Shown here: positions 22,684 through 33,714 of the stretch, in pieces
Position numbering within the stretch: the first letter of the stretch is position 1
How the letters are laid out: the number at the start of each line of letters is the position of its first letter
From: Eleusine coracana subsp. coracana
Taxonomy: Eukaryota > Streptophyta > Magnoliopsida > Poales > Poaceae
Assembly (NCBI GenBank): GCA_032690845.1
Contig: CM064430.1
Coordinates: 49,263,882 to 49,327,881 of the forward strand
DNA length: 64,000 nt
Direction of reading: 5' to 3'
Translations under genes and position numbers: made by a program
The notes under the pieces: generated by a model
The model's database searches: none
What the model was told of the DNA's origin: nothing
What the model saw: only the letters and a program-made list of their open reading frames with translations

Positions 22684-25341
22684 ATGATCGGAGGCGGCGC
22701 CACCGCCGCCGAGTCGCTAGCGGAAGAGACGGCGCCGCGCGCGAGCGCGCAGCTCAGCCGGTGGTCCCGCGCACGCGCGCTGCGGCCCGGGCGGCGGACC
22801 GGCCGTGCGGCGCTCTCAGCGCCGGCGATAAAGCCGCCGCCGCTGTTGGCCGAGGAGGAGAGCTTCTCTGCGGCGGCCTCGAAGGAGGAGGAGGATGATG
22901 ACGTGTCTCCGCCGGCTTCGAGGGACGCTACGGCGCCGGGGAAGGCCATCTACATGGTGTCGGACGGGACCGGGTGGACGGCGGAGCACTCGGTGAACGC
23001 CGCGCTCGGGCAGTTCGAGCACTGCCTCGGCGACCGCCGGTGCGCGGTCAGCACCCACCTCTTCTCCGGGGTAAACATCTCATCTCTCGCCGCCTTCTGC
23101 CGCTGTCGTTCTGTCTGGTCATCTCGGAAGTTCATGTTGCTCTGTCTGCTAACATAGTGAGTAGTTTCGATGGAAATTGCTCTGTTTTGTCCTCTAACCA
23201 AACGGATTAATGAGGCGACAAGTGAAAGGCACAGATGTTATTAAATTACAGACAGATTTCAACATCCTGCCAACACAGTGGTATTCCTGTAATTCTGCTC
23301 TGTAGTTAATTAATGGAAGTAATGCAAATCACTTTGCTAGGCCGCAATTGTTGAATTGGGTAGATGCAAGATGCATGCATATACACAGTGAACCTTATGG
23401 TATATCGAATCTGGATTCGGATAAGATTAAATTGTGGGGAAACGACCTGTTCTAACTTCTAACATTGTGCAGTCACATATCTACAGGTTTAGATGGCAAA
23501 ATCTGGGGATATCCTATGTATTCTAACAAAACACTAATACTGTTTTGTAATAAAAGAAAATTATTCTTGTCATGGTTGGCCTAGGGAACTGGGGTACCAA
23601 AAGTTCCAGCTCGTCCAGCACAAATGAATAAGAATATTAAGTTATACTCCTTCAATTAGTTGCTTGAGATTTGTTTTGTTTAGATCAGCTTTTGTTTGTT
23701 AGGGCTTTGTATTACGCGGATGCTCATGTGAATGCTTGTTCTAGCGTTGCTACTTGCTGAAGCTGCAGATGCCATCCATTTCAGTGTCCAAACTAACGTT
23801 ATCAGCATTGAGAGATTAGCTTGAACAATTTTTTTTTCGTTGCCGTAAAACCTCCCTCCCTCTCTGAGATGCCGATGAGGCCTAATGCCATGTCCTCCCA
23901 GTTCTTATGACCACCCCAATGAACCCACAAGCACACTGCCTGCGACAATTCTTCTGCTATACAACTTTGGTTTGTTTGTCTTCTAAGACTATTTGCATCA
24001 TTTCTTGGGTAACAATAAATTCACAAATCTGCAATGGTATACATATGGGTCATGCAATTGGGTTAAAAGCTTGCAAATTCATAGCTGTGTGGCTGATTCA
24101 TGCGTATCTGTATTTTCCGTCGGTGCAAAGTTGGTCTCCATCTTGTACATGCATTGAGTCAGGTGGAGAAGATAAACATTGATCAGGAGCTATTGGTATT
24201 TAGGCAAGGACAAATTATTGGCAACCTTATTGCCGATTGATTCTTCTTTTTGTCTGTCTGTTTTGATAATTTTATTGTAGAAAAGCCGAAACTAGCAATG
24301 TTTTTCTTCAGAAATCATGAGTGAAACAGACCAAAAGGGAAGTAGACAATCATGGGTGAAACAGTAAAAAATCATGGATGAAGCCGACATTCGCTTTGAT
24401 GCTTTGATGCATGAAACACCAACTTTCTTATATACCTTGAAGAGTATCATTGCTTCATCGTAATTAGTCAGCATCTTTCATAATTAAAGTATTTCCTGCA
24501 AATGTGTCTTAGGTTGATGACATGGATAGGCTTATTGAGATAATAAAGCAAGCTGCAAAAGAAGGGGCACTGGTTCTGTATACCCTTGCTGATCCTTCAA
24601 CGGCTGAAGCAATTAAGAAGGCCTGCGATTTCTGGGGTGTTCCATCTACTGATGTTCTTCGACCTACTGTTGAAGCCATTGCTTCTCATATTGGTGTTGC
24701 TCCGTCTGGGATTCCACGAAGTTCTCCTAGTCGACAGGGTCAGCTTACTGAGGATTACTTCCAACGAATTGATGCTATTGAATTCACCATCAAGCAAGAC
24801 GATGGAGCTCAGCCACAGAACCTTAACCGTGCACACATTGCACTTGTCGGTGTTTCACGCACCGGGAAGACACCATTGTCAATTTATCTAGCTCAAAAGG
24901 GATACAAGGTAGCGAATGTCCCAATAGTCATGGGTGTGGATCTACCAAAGGTCCTTTTTGAGATTGATCAGGACAAGATTTTTGGATTGACAATAAACCC
25001 GGCAGTTCTTCAAGCAATCAGAAAGACAAGGGCCAAAACTTTAGGTTTTGATGAGCACCAGAGCAATTATGCTGAAATGGAGCATGTGAGACATGAACTG
25101 GACCATGCAAATAAAATATTTTCTCAAAATCCAGTGTGGCCGGTTATTGGTAAGCTTGGTTAAACTGTCTGCATGAAATCTTTTTTTTTGTTGTTGTTTC
25201 TTCGTTTTAATGGTTAGTTCATATTGTTTTCATGCAGAAATCACTGGTAAAGCTATAGAAGAAACAGCTGCTGTTGTGATGAGGATTTATCATGACAGAA
25301 AACAAAAGTGCTCCATGCCACGCATATCAAGACGGTACTAG
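22684..25341 (+). CDS. PPDK regulatory protein, tandem copy 2
   Basis: Model: exons 22684-23070, 24513-25149 and 25238-25341, 375 aa. Exons 2 and 3 are exactly as long as in copy 1 (637 and 104 bases) and splice sites are at the same positions. Exon 2 products differ at about 29 of 212 residues by my count. The N-terminal extension is only 85 residues before the DUF299 domain (GKAIYMVSDGTG), against 147 in copy 1. The P-loop GVSRTGKTPLS is intact and the C-terminus is PRISRRY. The conserved plant motif GTGETAEH reads GTGWTAEH here, and HSVKAALG reads HSVNAALG. It is probably a functional or diverging paralogue acting on PPDK in plastids, but could have shifted in activity or location. Confidence 0.87.
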
Positions 25342-26114
25342 CATCATGTTCTATCTTTTTTATTAGATTCGTGTCAAGAACCTTGCTCTTTGTTTATGTT
25401 TTTTTCTTACTTATAAACTACCTCTATGTGGCTTCTGTATCTGAATGGTAAGTCCCAGTGAGAATAGAAGCAATAAACGTATCTGAATTATAAACTCCGT
25501 CCTTACAAAAAGAAAAGCAACCGGGATACTTTACATGTGACCAGAGTACCATTCCTTCCTTTTGACTAAGCATTTCTGAGAGTATGCAAGAATAGTCACC
25601 ATTTTTGTCTAGTATTGACTACAAGGATAGATTGGATAGGGGAACCTTTCCAAAGAAGTTGAAGGTATGTTTCAGTCTCAAGTCTTTCATTTCTGGTAAG
25701 TTTTAACTTGGTGGATCTTGTAATTTGATATCTGCATCTTTAAATGACTATATGCCGCCGAACTGTATTGTTACAATTTATGATTATTGTTTGAACTACC
25801 AACGTGTGGATATGGTTAAAACACCATGATGAATTTCTGCTAGGCTGTGGTGCTTCAACCATATTTAGGGATTCTGGTGGACGCGTACCACCCTGAGAAG
25901 ATGCCAGGTCACTGAAATTTAGTTGCCAATTGAGGAATCTGTTATGGAAATGGTAGCAGCAGCTGTTTAATACGTGACATAGTATCTTAAGATAACTCTT
26001 TTTTTGATGTTTAACATTCTTTTCCATTTGGTATAGCTTTTAGGAAATAAATGTTCACAATTTTAGTGCATCTTCCTGCACCAGAAGGAAATTGTACGCT
26101 GATAATTTGAACTA

Positions 26115-26212
26115 CTCCCTCCATTCTTTTTTTGATGATGTTAGGACAAAGACTTTAATTCAAAAATGAACTAATCTTTTTATCCTAACATCAAGAAAAA
26201 TATCATAGGGAG
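26115..26212. mobile_element. Stowaway-type MITE, 98 bp
   Basis: It starts CTCCCTCCATTC and ends with the mirrored ATAGGGAG, with TA on both sides (26113-26114 and 26213-26214). The inner arms also pair (GATGTTAGGA and TCCTAACATC), so the whole element folds back. TA duplication plus CTCCCTCC ends define Stowaway elements. It is absent from the matching position downstream of copy 1, so it arrived after the PDRP duplication or was lost there. Confidence 0.85.
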
Positions 26213-26424
26213 TATATTGCACTATGTGAAATGTCCGATACGTTTTTCCCCCTTTTCCCCTTTTTAAACCAATGGTCTTCTGTTTTCATTGGGTTGCAAG
26301 TCAGAAAGTCTGATGTTACTATCTTTGAAAACACTGTTTGGTATAGCTTCCTAGGTAGGTGTCTACCCTGAATATTTTGAGCATTAAACTTTATAACTCA
26401 AGAAATCCGTTTCTGTTCTTGCAG

Positions 26425-26470
26425 GGTGGCTCCGGTTGTAGTGTACGATTATATGTCAAGAGGTCGTTAA
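26425..26470 (+). other. Possible alternative last exon of PDRP copy 2
   Basis: Counterpart of 20759-20810. The acceptor TTTCTGTTCTTGCAG is identical. Joined to the donor at 25335, it would replace RY-stop with RVAPVVVYDYMSRGR-stop. Confidence 0.35.
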
Positions 26471-27543
26471 CGTGCATGTTGAGTATCAAAAGATGTTTGC
26501 TAGGGACTAATAAAGTTTGCTGCATTGAAACTACACTGAAAGCGTAAAACCTATCCTATCCAGCATTTTCTCGCCTCTTCGATTAGGTTGGTGACATTGC
26601 GCTACTTCTAGTGGGAGTTTCATTTTGTTGTTTTGAAGACTACCATGCCATATAAAGCACAATGAAATGCCCCTCTAATGCATAGTTTTTTGTTTTTTTC
26701 CTAATATGAACATAGCATTTAATTGTTGTATAGTGATTAATGAAATTTACATGTGAAATTAAATGCTTACTCTTAATGTTAGTTTCATAGTATTGGAAAT
26801 AATGTACAAGTCTTAGAAACAGTGTATACTTTCATTTAGATGAAATCAGTTTTTTCTTACTCTTCATCATTAATCTACTATCTTCTTATTTGAAGAGAAA
26901 AAGAAGTCACCACATTTGCTCTAAGGCAATGAAATTACCACATTAATCTGAAAAAATAGAAGAGATGAACCATTGGATGTTATGTAGATTAGACGGTCAA
27001 GATTAAATGTAAAGTCTACGTCTTATACAAGTCATAATACAAAAATTGAGATCAGAATCGAATAAAAATATGACTATTCTCTTATTAATCCAGAACAAAT
27101 ACGAATAGAAAATAGGCCATGTTGCCAGCCATAGGCTGATCGTACAGGCCCATAAAACCCCACAAGGAGAGAGAAGACAAGGCCTACAAACAAGCCACGC
27201 ATGCCTCATATTTTTTTTTCCTTTGTTACAAATGGTGTAAACATTTAGTATTTTGGGTAAAATCAAAGACCAACAAACAATTTAGTACCCAAATTTTATG
27301 TGTACCCAAAAGTTTGACAATATTTTGTGTATATAAAAATCAAAATTATAAAATACAAACATATCTGAATCCTAATTAATGTCGACATTGTTTGCTCTTT
27401 CATGTCGTGGTATTAAGCAGCAAGATATGTCTTGGAATTTCTATTTTTTATAAGACTAAATCTATAACAATCAAGTTTTGGTTTCGAAATAAAGATTTCT
27501 TTTCCGGTAGCACTAATATGAGGATAACTCAGAGACACAGCCA

Positions 27544-27910
27544 GACGAGAAGGCCGCGGGGAAAATGGTGCTTGATGTGAACGCCGAGATTGCGTCAAGC
27601 GACGTGTAGGGAGAGCAGAAAGTCGGTGCTGTTCGACGCGTGCCGGCTGGCCAAGTCGCTGCTGGAGCTGCCGCCGCACAAGAGGTGCCGCATGATCCAC
27701 GTGGTCTGGGTGGAGATGCTCTGCTACGCGGCGAACAAGTGACAGAGCAACTTCCATGCCAAACAGCTGAGCAACGGCAGTGAGCTGCTCACAATCGTGT
27801 GGTTCTTCATGGCACATCTGTGGGTGGGTGAGCAGTACAGGATCGAGGCAGGGCATGCCATGGCTAAACTCAGTGTAGAAAAGAACTCGGATATCAAATG
27901 GTGGAAATGA
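27544..27910 (+). pseudogene. DUF594-domain gene fragment, broken
   Basis: The reading frame opens with KMVLDVNAEIASS, then after a one-base frame change near 27608 continues SVLFDACRLAKSLLELPP, MIHVVWVEMLCYAANK, LSNGSELLTIVWFFMAH and VGEQYRIEAG. These are C-terminal signatures of DUF594, found at the end of the large grass DUF4220/DUF594 membrane protein family. A TGA at 27740 falls where the family usually has Cys or similar. The N-terminal DUF4220 part is absent. It is a captured or decayed fragment. Confidence 0.75.
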
Positions 27911-28300
27911 CGCACTGCTGCCTACAAAATTCTTTTCCGCCCCTTTCCATTTCGATACAAGCAGTTTTTAATGAGAGTGATGCATAGTGGTCCCATTAGA
28001 TCAATAATACGGTTTCACAGGCAAACGTGAAGTTCTCAGATAAAGATAAGCATAATGTAACATGTTCCATTTGCTGAAGAACCTGACGTAGACAAGGTTT
28101 GATTGCCTAAAGTTCTTTGCACCACTCCGCTGAAAGATATGAAACCAATTGTTTTATACTTCACAACTTTTTTTTTTTTGATTCTGCACTTCATAAGCTG
28201 GTTGTAATTATGAGCAACAATATACGTCATTGCAAAAGCTGGAACATCATTGATCTTTCCGAGTGAAATTATATGGTTGCATCCACGGGTAAACATATTT

Positions 28301-28395
28301 GTTGCAATCTAACAACTTCAAGATGAATGTTGCAATCTAACAACTTCAAGATTAATGTTGCAATCTTACACTTCAAGATGAATGTTGCAATCTTA
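28301..28395 (+). repeat. 28-bp tandem repeat, about 3.4 copies
   Basis: Units GTTGCAATCTAACAACTTCA plus AGATGAAT at 28301-28328, 28329-28356 and 28357-28383 (one base shorter), with a partial fourth to about 28395. No coding meaning is seen. Confidence 0.85.
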
Positions 28396-29154
28396 TGGTA
28401 CAAGGGCCAATGTTACATGTGTAATTCTATATAAAAAGCAATTGCTTCAGGAGAGAACCCAAGAACAGAGCATGAGCTTTAGAACCTAAAAAACTTCTTG
28501 CAAAGCTAGCTGCCAATATGGATGCACAGCAGCAACGATTCGTGGTCAACATTCGAGAATCATTCATGCAAGAGTTTCAAACAATGATTGCACAAAACCG
28601 CAATTCGGAGGTAACACTCTCAGACATACAATCGTGTGATCATATTTCCACCTATTTTTATAAGAATGCTCCTCCAGTGGTGGCACCAGGTGGTGGATAG
28701 GGTGGGCGGCCCAACCTGAGATCTCAAAGCTACAATTTCTTTTTTGCATTGGTCAAGATAAAATTAAAAAATCAATATTAAGAATAGAAAAAACATTACA
28801 ATTTACATGAATATAATTCAATCTCTATTTTAATAATTTGCCAATCAAAAGCGAGAGGCACCACTTGCCAAAAAGGAGATATACTTCAAACAGCCCACCG
28901 TGACCAACATTGTCAAGTAATAAAATAAGGAAAAAGAAAGAAACTTCCTTCAGAATGCACGATGGGATTAAAACAAAGTGCATGGAGTCACGGTGGTAGG
29001 GTGGCTATCCATAGCAAAAATCAAGGCCCCACACTATCTTCAGTTTATCTCTGCCTCTAATGATCAAGATTAAATCAAGTTTTCATCTTATAAATAATTT
29101 GTGTACAATTTAGATTCCATCTATGATAATAGGAAAAGGAGTCCTATTTTTATT

Positions 29155-29475
29155 TTATGGGCAAATGGAAAAAGGTGTCCAATGAAGAAAAGAGTCATAT
29201 ACATTGGTAGCGATCACATTAGCAACCCAAACGTTAAAAAGAAAGAAATAAAGACACATTGGTCTAGCTCTATACTCAATGGCAGCACATCTATCAGACA
29301 ACATCATGAAACATATTTTTTTGTCACGGCCAGGCAACCTAGGGACAACATGCCATGGAAATATCATGTCAAATTTACCAGTGACACTAAGTTTGCTAGA
29401 AGACTTAATCTGTTGGTCACGTACTTCAATGTCTTTGCCGATGGAATCAACAATGATGAGGGCTTTGTCCCCTAG
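29155..29475 (-). pseudogene. Unassigned gene fragment
   Basis: The minus strand has a coherent frame from a possible acceptor (GAGCAG before 29475): DKALIIVDSIGKDIEVRD, SSSKLSVTGKFD, PWHVVPRLPGRDKKICF, MLSDRCAAIEYRA. The composition looks like real protein, but I cannot name the family. No start or complete exon set is visible, so it is likely a fragment of a transferred or decayed gene. The plus-strand frame over it is probably a shadow. Confidence 0.4.
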
Positions 29476-30285
29476 CCTGCTCTAAGTAGTAGCCGTCAAA
29501 AGTCTAGGTGTAATATGCCTTGCCCCCGAAATCGTTAAACAGAGCAATACCCTTGATAGGTGGTTGTTGCAGGCTGTGAATCATGGCGAAGATGAATAAC
29601 CTCTTCTGCTACTGGATTGCTGCACCAAACGTGCCACCCAAATCGGCCATGCAAACCGGTTGCAAACAACTCTACGTACACATGAAAATTTCTAACTTTT
29701 TAATCCATTATTCCAATGGCATGACGACCCATGTGAAAAAGATATGACGTGGAGTATGATGATCTGTTGTCTGATGATTTCGCCAGGTCTGCATTGCTGC
29801 CGGCAAGCTCCTAACCTGATATCTTAGCATAGTAGTTCGCCTTCCTTTAACAAGCTCAAGAATAGACAACTAACAGAACATCAAATGTGGAGGAACAATC
29901 AGACATCAAACATGATGGTCACGTTGTGGTTGGCTAGAGATTTGTTACCCATGGTTGTAAAGTCATTTACGACGGTGAAGAAAAGCATTCAAGTCCACGA
30001 ATTTGAAGCAACAACACAAGGAGTTGTTGCTAAGATCATATAGAGACAATGACAATCATGTGTTGTATGGAAGATGATCTAGGAGACCTTGGTTGATGCT
30101 TCGAGGGAGCCTTGAGCCCTAAGACATGCCCAACGACGAGAGAGACCATGGGCCAAGACCAGTTGAGGAGGCCATATAATTACCCAGGACATGGAAACAA
30201 GATCTAGACAATATACATTCTCTTCTTAGAGTTTTAGATTACAGTCCTACATAACTTCTATATGATGGAGCATTGGACTCTAAAC

Positions 30286-30693
30286 GAAGCCTTGCAAAGA
30301 AGAGGATGAGTTGGGCTTCCAAATATTGAGGTGGACGGATGGGCTACCGCTTCGACCTCAAAACCAATGACTCCCATCTAGCTGGCCCTAGAGAGATTGG
30401 TTCAACAACCAAGCCAGATGAAAAACCATCATAAATAAGGTATACACTAATTCTCTAATATACCTATTCTATACCTTTGGAGTATAAAGGAGAGAGAAAG
30501 CAAGCCTTTCAAAGAAGAGGATGAGTTGAGCTTCCACATATGGAGGTGGACAGATCACGGAAACCCCGACCACGAAACCAATGGATCCCATCTAACCGGC
30601 CCTAGATAGATGTAGTTTACACCAACGAGCACTGGTTCAACAAGCAAGCCAGATGAAAAACCATCTTAAACAAGGTATGCATCAACTCTCTTA
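30286..30693 (+). repeat. Direct duplication of about 170-190 bp
   Basis: Segments 30286-30457 and 30501-30693 share AAAGAAGAGGATGAGTTG, GCTTCCA, GGAGGTGGAC or GAGGTGGACGGAT, ACCAATG, CCCATCTA, GGCCCTAGA, TGGTTCAACAA and AAGCCAGATGAAAAACCATC in the same order. The two copies are separated by about 45 bp. The second carries about 20 extra bases (TGTAGTTTACACCAACGAGC). Confidence 0.8.
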
Positions 30694-31489
30694 TGAACCC
30701 ATTTGCTATATTGGTATAAATGCTTATTAAAAATATTAATTTAAATAAACAATGATTTTTTTATAGTTCTTAGAAAATGTTTATTAGTATAATATATATA
30801 ATCCATATTATAGACTTAAATAAGTATCAAAGAATTTTATCTTCTCCGAATATATGTTATCACTTTCACAAAAGAATTCTTCTCTTAGATATGCTAAGAA
30901 AGATAGCCTCGTCACTATTGATCGGATTTAGATAATAAAGAGATAATTAGAATACAATATTGTCAATTTTAACTCCTTTTTCAAAAAAAAATATGTATTG
31001 CTCAAACAATGAGTTTGATGCTAAATGACTATATTGTTATGAGTTACATCCAGGCTAGCCGTGCTATTAGTACGGGTCACCTTGCTAGTTTGCTCTATTT
31101 AACGTGTCATAATCCTCCTCATGATCTGTTTTCATTCTTCAATAATAATGGTGGTATTCGAGCACTATATTACTGTTTGTAAAATCAGCAAGAAATGAGA
31201 AGTACATCATTTGTGATTTGTCCCTCTAGATGACATGTATTCTTTCGAGTAATCAGAGAAGAGAAAAGCGAAAAAGAAAAGCAGCAGGGGAAACGCAGGT
31301 AGAACAAACCAAACCACCATCAGAAACTTGTCCATCAAACTGCAACGAGCCTGATCTCCTCGCCGCCGTTCACTTTATACTCCAAAGTGATCTTCAGACC
31401 TTGCACCCCTCTTTATGTCTGGATTACAGTATCCTTCGCAAGTCAGCACGAAAAAGAAAAGAAAACTCTGTTCGCTGTTGGCCGACGTT

Positions 31490-33472
31490 TCACCGGGCGT
31501 CGCTGGCGGCGGCGGCGCCACCGTCGCTGGAGTCCGTCCGGCTCATGGACAGGGTGAAGTAGAGCAGGATCAACGTTCCCACGCTGGACCTGCAGAATAG
31601 TCAGAGCAAGGGCGTGAGCTACATAGTATTTCCGTAATCTGATAGGAACCGTGCCAGGAAATCCCATGGCTGTACACAGAACAGGAGATCACGCGAACTG
31701 AGATAATTCGTCAAGGTCCGACGCTAGTAAAATGCATTCGGCTCGGCACAGTGGCTGGTCGTGGATCGCGGTCTTCCTCTCGCCCATCGCCGTGCAGGAG
31801 ATGAAAACGGTTGCTAAATCCAGTTCTGCAACGGACGTAGACTCCCCAACGAGAAACCACGTCATGTCTCGCTCTGCACCTTTGCACGCGCCACGATCAT
31901 CGTACCCAGTGCCTCTGCTCTGACGGCCGCCGGTCACTGCTCTTGAATGTCCCTGACATTGCTGTCCCGTACCAAAATGGATGGGTCGCAATTAGTGGTT
32001 CCGGTTCTGTACTCGCCACGGACAGACTACCCGATGGAGCAAGGGAATTAACCAGCGTTTACTCCGGCTACCTCGTACAGACACTCACTGAACAGGGTTA
32101 GCTGCTCTGCCTGACGATTCGGGCACTAGGATTGCGAGTGGCCATTAATCACCGCGACTTTTAGCAGCCACTAAAAAGCAGAAACGAATTTACTAGCGTA
32201 CTGCTACTTGCTATGTTGAACTGACAAGCACTAGCAAATGAATGGATGGAGGGGGAGGAAAAGCTTACAGAGTGGCGAAGAGGAAGACGACTCGCCGGGG
32301 ATCGAGCCACGGCGCCGGGCGCCGGCCGAGCCGCCGGGACTTGCCGCTGGGCGTCCCCGCCACCGGCGTGTGCACGACGAGCCGGGCGCCGCTCGCGTCG
32401 CCGAGGTCGCCGGTCGCCACGTGCACGAACAGCTGGGGCCTCTCGCCACCACCACCACCTGCACGCATGAACGGGATGAAACAAACGAGAAGCCGGTCAG
32501 CACCGATCCAAGGTTGCACCTTTCGACCGTGAGCCGTAACTGTCACTCTTAATCACAATTACTATTGTCTACTGGCTTAATCAATAAGACAAAGCGATCT
32601 ATCACTTTCGAATTATTAGTATCCGAGAAAAAAGTGAACACAACAAAATCTAAGCGGGAACAAGATAAACATAAAGATGGGATTTTTTCTTCTTGAAGCG
32701 AAATCGAAACGCGAGTCGTGTGCGCCCGCAAAGAGAGGGCCGGTCGTTTGGACTGACGTACCGGCGTTGCCATTGCCGTCGCCGTCGGCCGGCTTCCTTT
32801 CGCCCTTCCTCGACAGCGACCTCATCACCTTCTGTCACGTCCACGGCCACAGCACGCGCAAGAGAGATAGCGAGAGCATCAGCTTTGGAAGCAACGAAGC
32901 ACAAAGGATAAAGGAAAATTGGCGCGTACGGCGACCGGGTCGCCGAGCGCTTTTGTTCAATCGCTCTCGGACTTACGGGTGTCCGCGGGGGCCGTGGAGA
33001 CGCTACCACCGCCGCCTCCGGTGGCCCCACCTCGCCGGTGAGAGAGGACAAGGCGCCGACGTCGAGGGCGATGAACCCGCCGGCCGACGACGACGAGTTG
33101 GTGGCGCCGCCGACGAAGTTCGATTGCCCTGCATCACCTGTTGCAAGAACCTGAACGCACGTCATAGAGAAATCAGAAGCTAGTATTTCCATTTCCTTGT
33201 GCAACAGCAAGAATAGAGCACTCGAATAACAAACGATCGATCTCATGTTCTTACTACCCGAAAAAAGTGAACCAAAAGAGTAAAATTTCTTGTTGGTCTC
33301 AAGAACAACCAAAATTCACTTGCTTCCTTAGTTTCACAATTCAAATCACCCGGAAAGAAGAACTTGATTGGCACGAGTCGAACCAATCGGACCGCACAAG
33401 ACTTATGCAGGTGAAGATACAGGTGACGAGGAGTAATATACTCACGGGATGGATGGAGCTCGCGTCCCCCAT
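31490..33472 (-). CDS. Single-pass membrane protein of unknown function, 186 aa
   Basis: Five-exon model, all with GT-AG introns and matching phase: 33472-33446, 33150-32977, 32831-32762, 32458-32269 and 31589-31490. It starts MGDASSIHP and continues VLATGDAGQSNFVGG. A Ser/Ala/Pro-rich segment precedes a basic patch KVMRSLSRKGERK. Near the C-terminus DPRRVVFLFATLSSVGTL runs into ILLYFTLSM, one hydrophobic membrane segment at about residues 137-160, then a short Ala/Ser tail. I believe similar short proteins with a conserved VVFLFATLSS-type membrane segment occur widely in plants without a known function. The intact frame over five exons argues for a real gene. It lies tail to tail with the PDRP pair. 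A TATA-like site lies 235 bp upstream. Confidence 0.72.
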
Positions 33473-33700
33473 GCGTGCCTTTGAACCTCTGCTTCCGATT
33501 CCTTCTCTTTTGTTGTGTTGCGCAGTCTATGCTTGTTCTCGTTGGCAACTGGAGGAATGATGGAAGTGGTACCAAGACTAGGAACTAGAGGAAAGCGCTG
33601 ACACTTTGCTCTTTTTCAGGACGAAAGATTCTCCCTCCCTCTTCTCTCTCCTCTCCTCTGTCCCGCGAGCATGTGGGGGAAGAAGATGATGCCGAGTACG

Positions 33701-33714
33701 GTTTTTTATATACA
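33701..33714 (-). promoter_or_regulatory. TATA box of the membrane-protein gene
   Basis: On the minus strand TGTATATAAAAAAC, 235 bp upstream of the ATG at 33472. Between them the leader is rich in AG (CT on the plus strand, 33631-33660), common in plant 5' leaders. Confidence 0.5.

Larger units (their letters stand above)
26600..31135. other. About 4.5 kb inserted into copy 2 of the duplication
   Basis: Downstream of copy 1, the region homologous to 26480-26595 is followed within about 150-200 bp by the region homologous to 31135 onward. In copy 2 these are 4.5 kb apart. The extra DNA contains a DUF594 pseudogene, a 28-bp tandem repeat, a minus-strand gene fragment and a 170-bp duplication, all listed separately. 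I do not see clean terminal repeats, so it may be several insertions. Confidence 0.55.

Noticed and set aside
22217..22949. Minus-strand frames over the copy 2 promoter and first exon
   Set aside because: Composition shadows with no domain; the plus strand codes for PDRP.
22969..22992. Copy 2 Trp substitution as proof of a dead enzyme
   Set aside because: The position is variable in bacterial relatives, so loss of activity cannot be concluded.
28518..28700. 60-codon frame MDAQQQRFVVNIRESFMQ... with a TATAAAAAG upstream near 28430
   Set aside because: The start looks gene-like but there is no domain and no continuing exon; too little to call.
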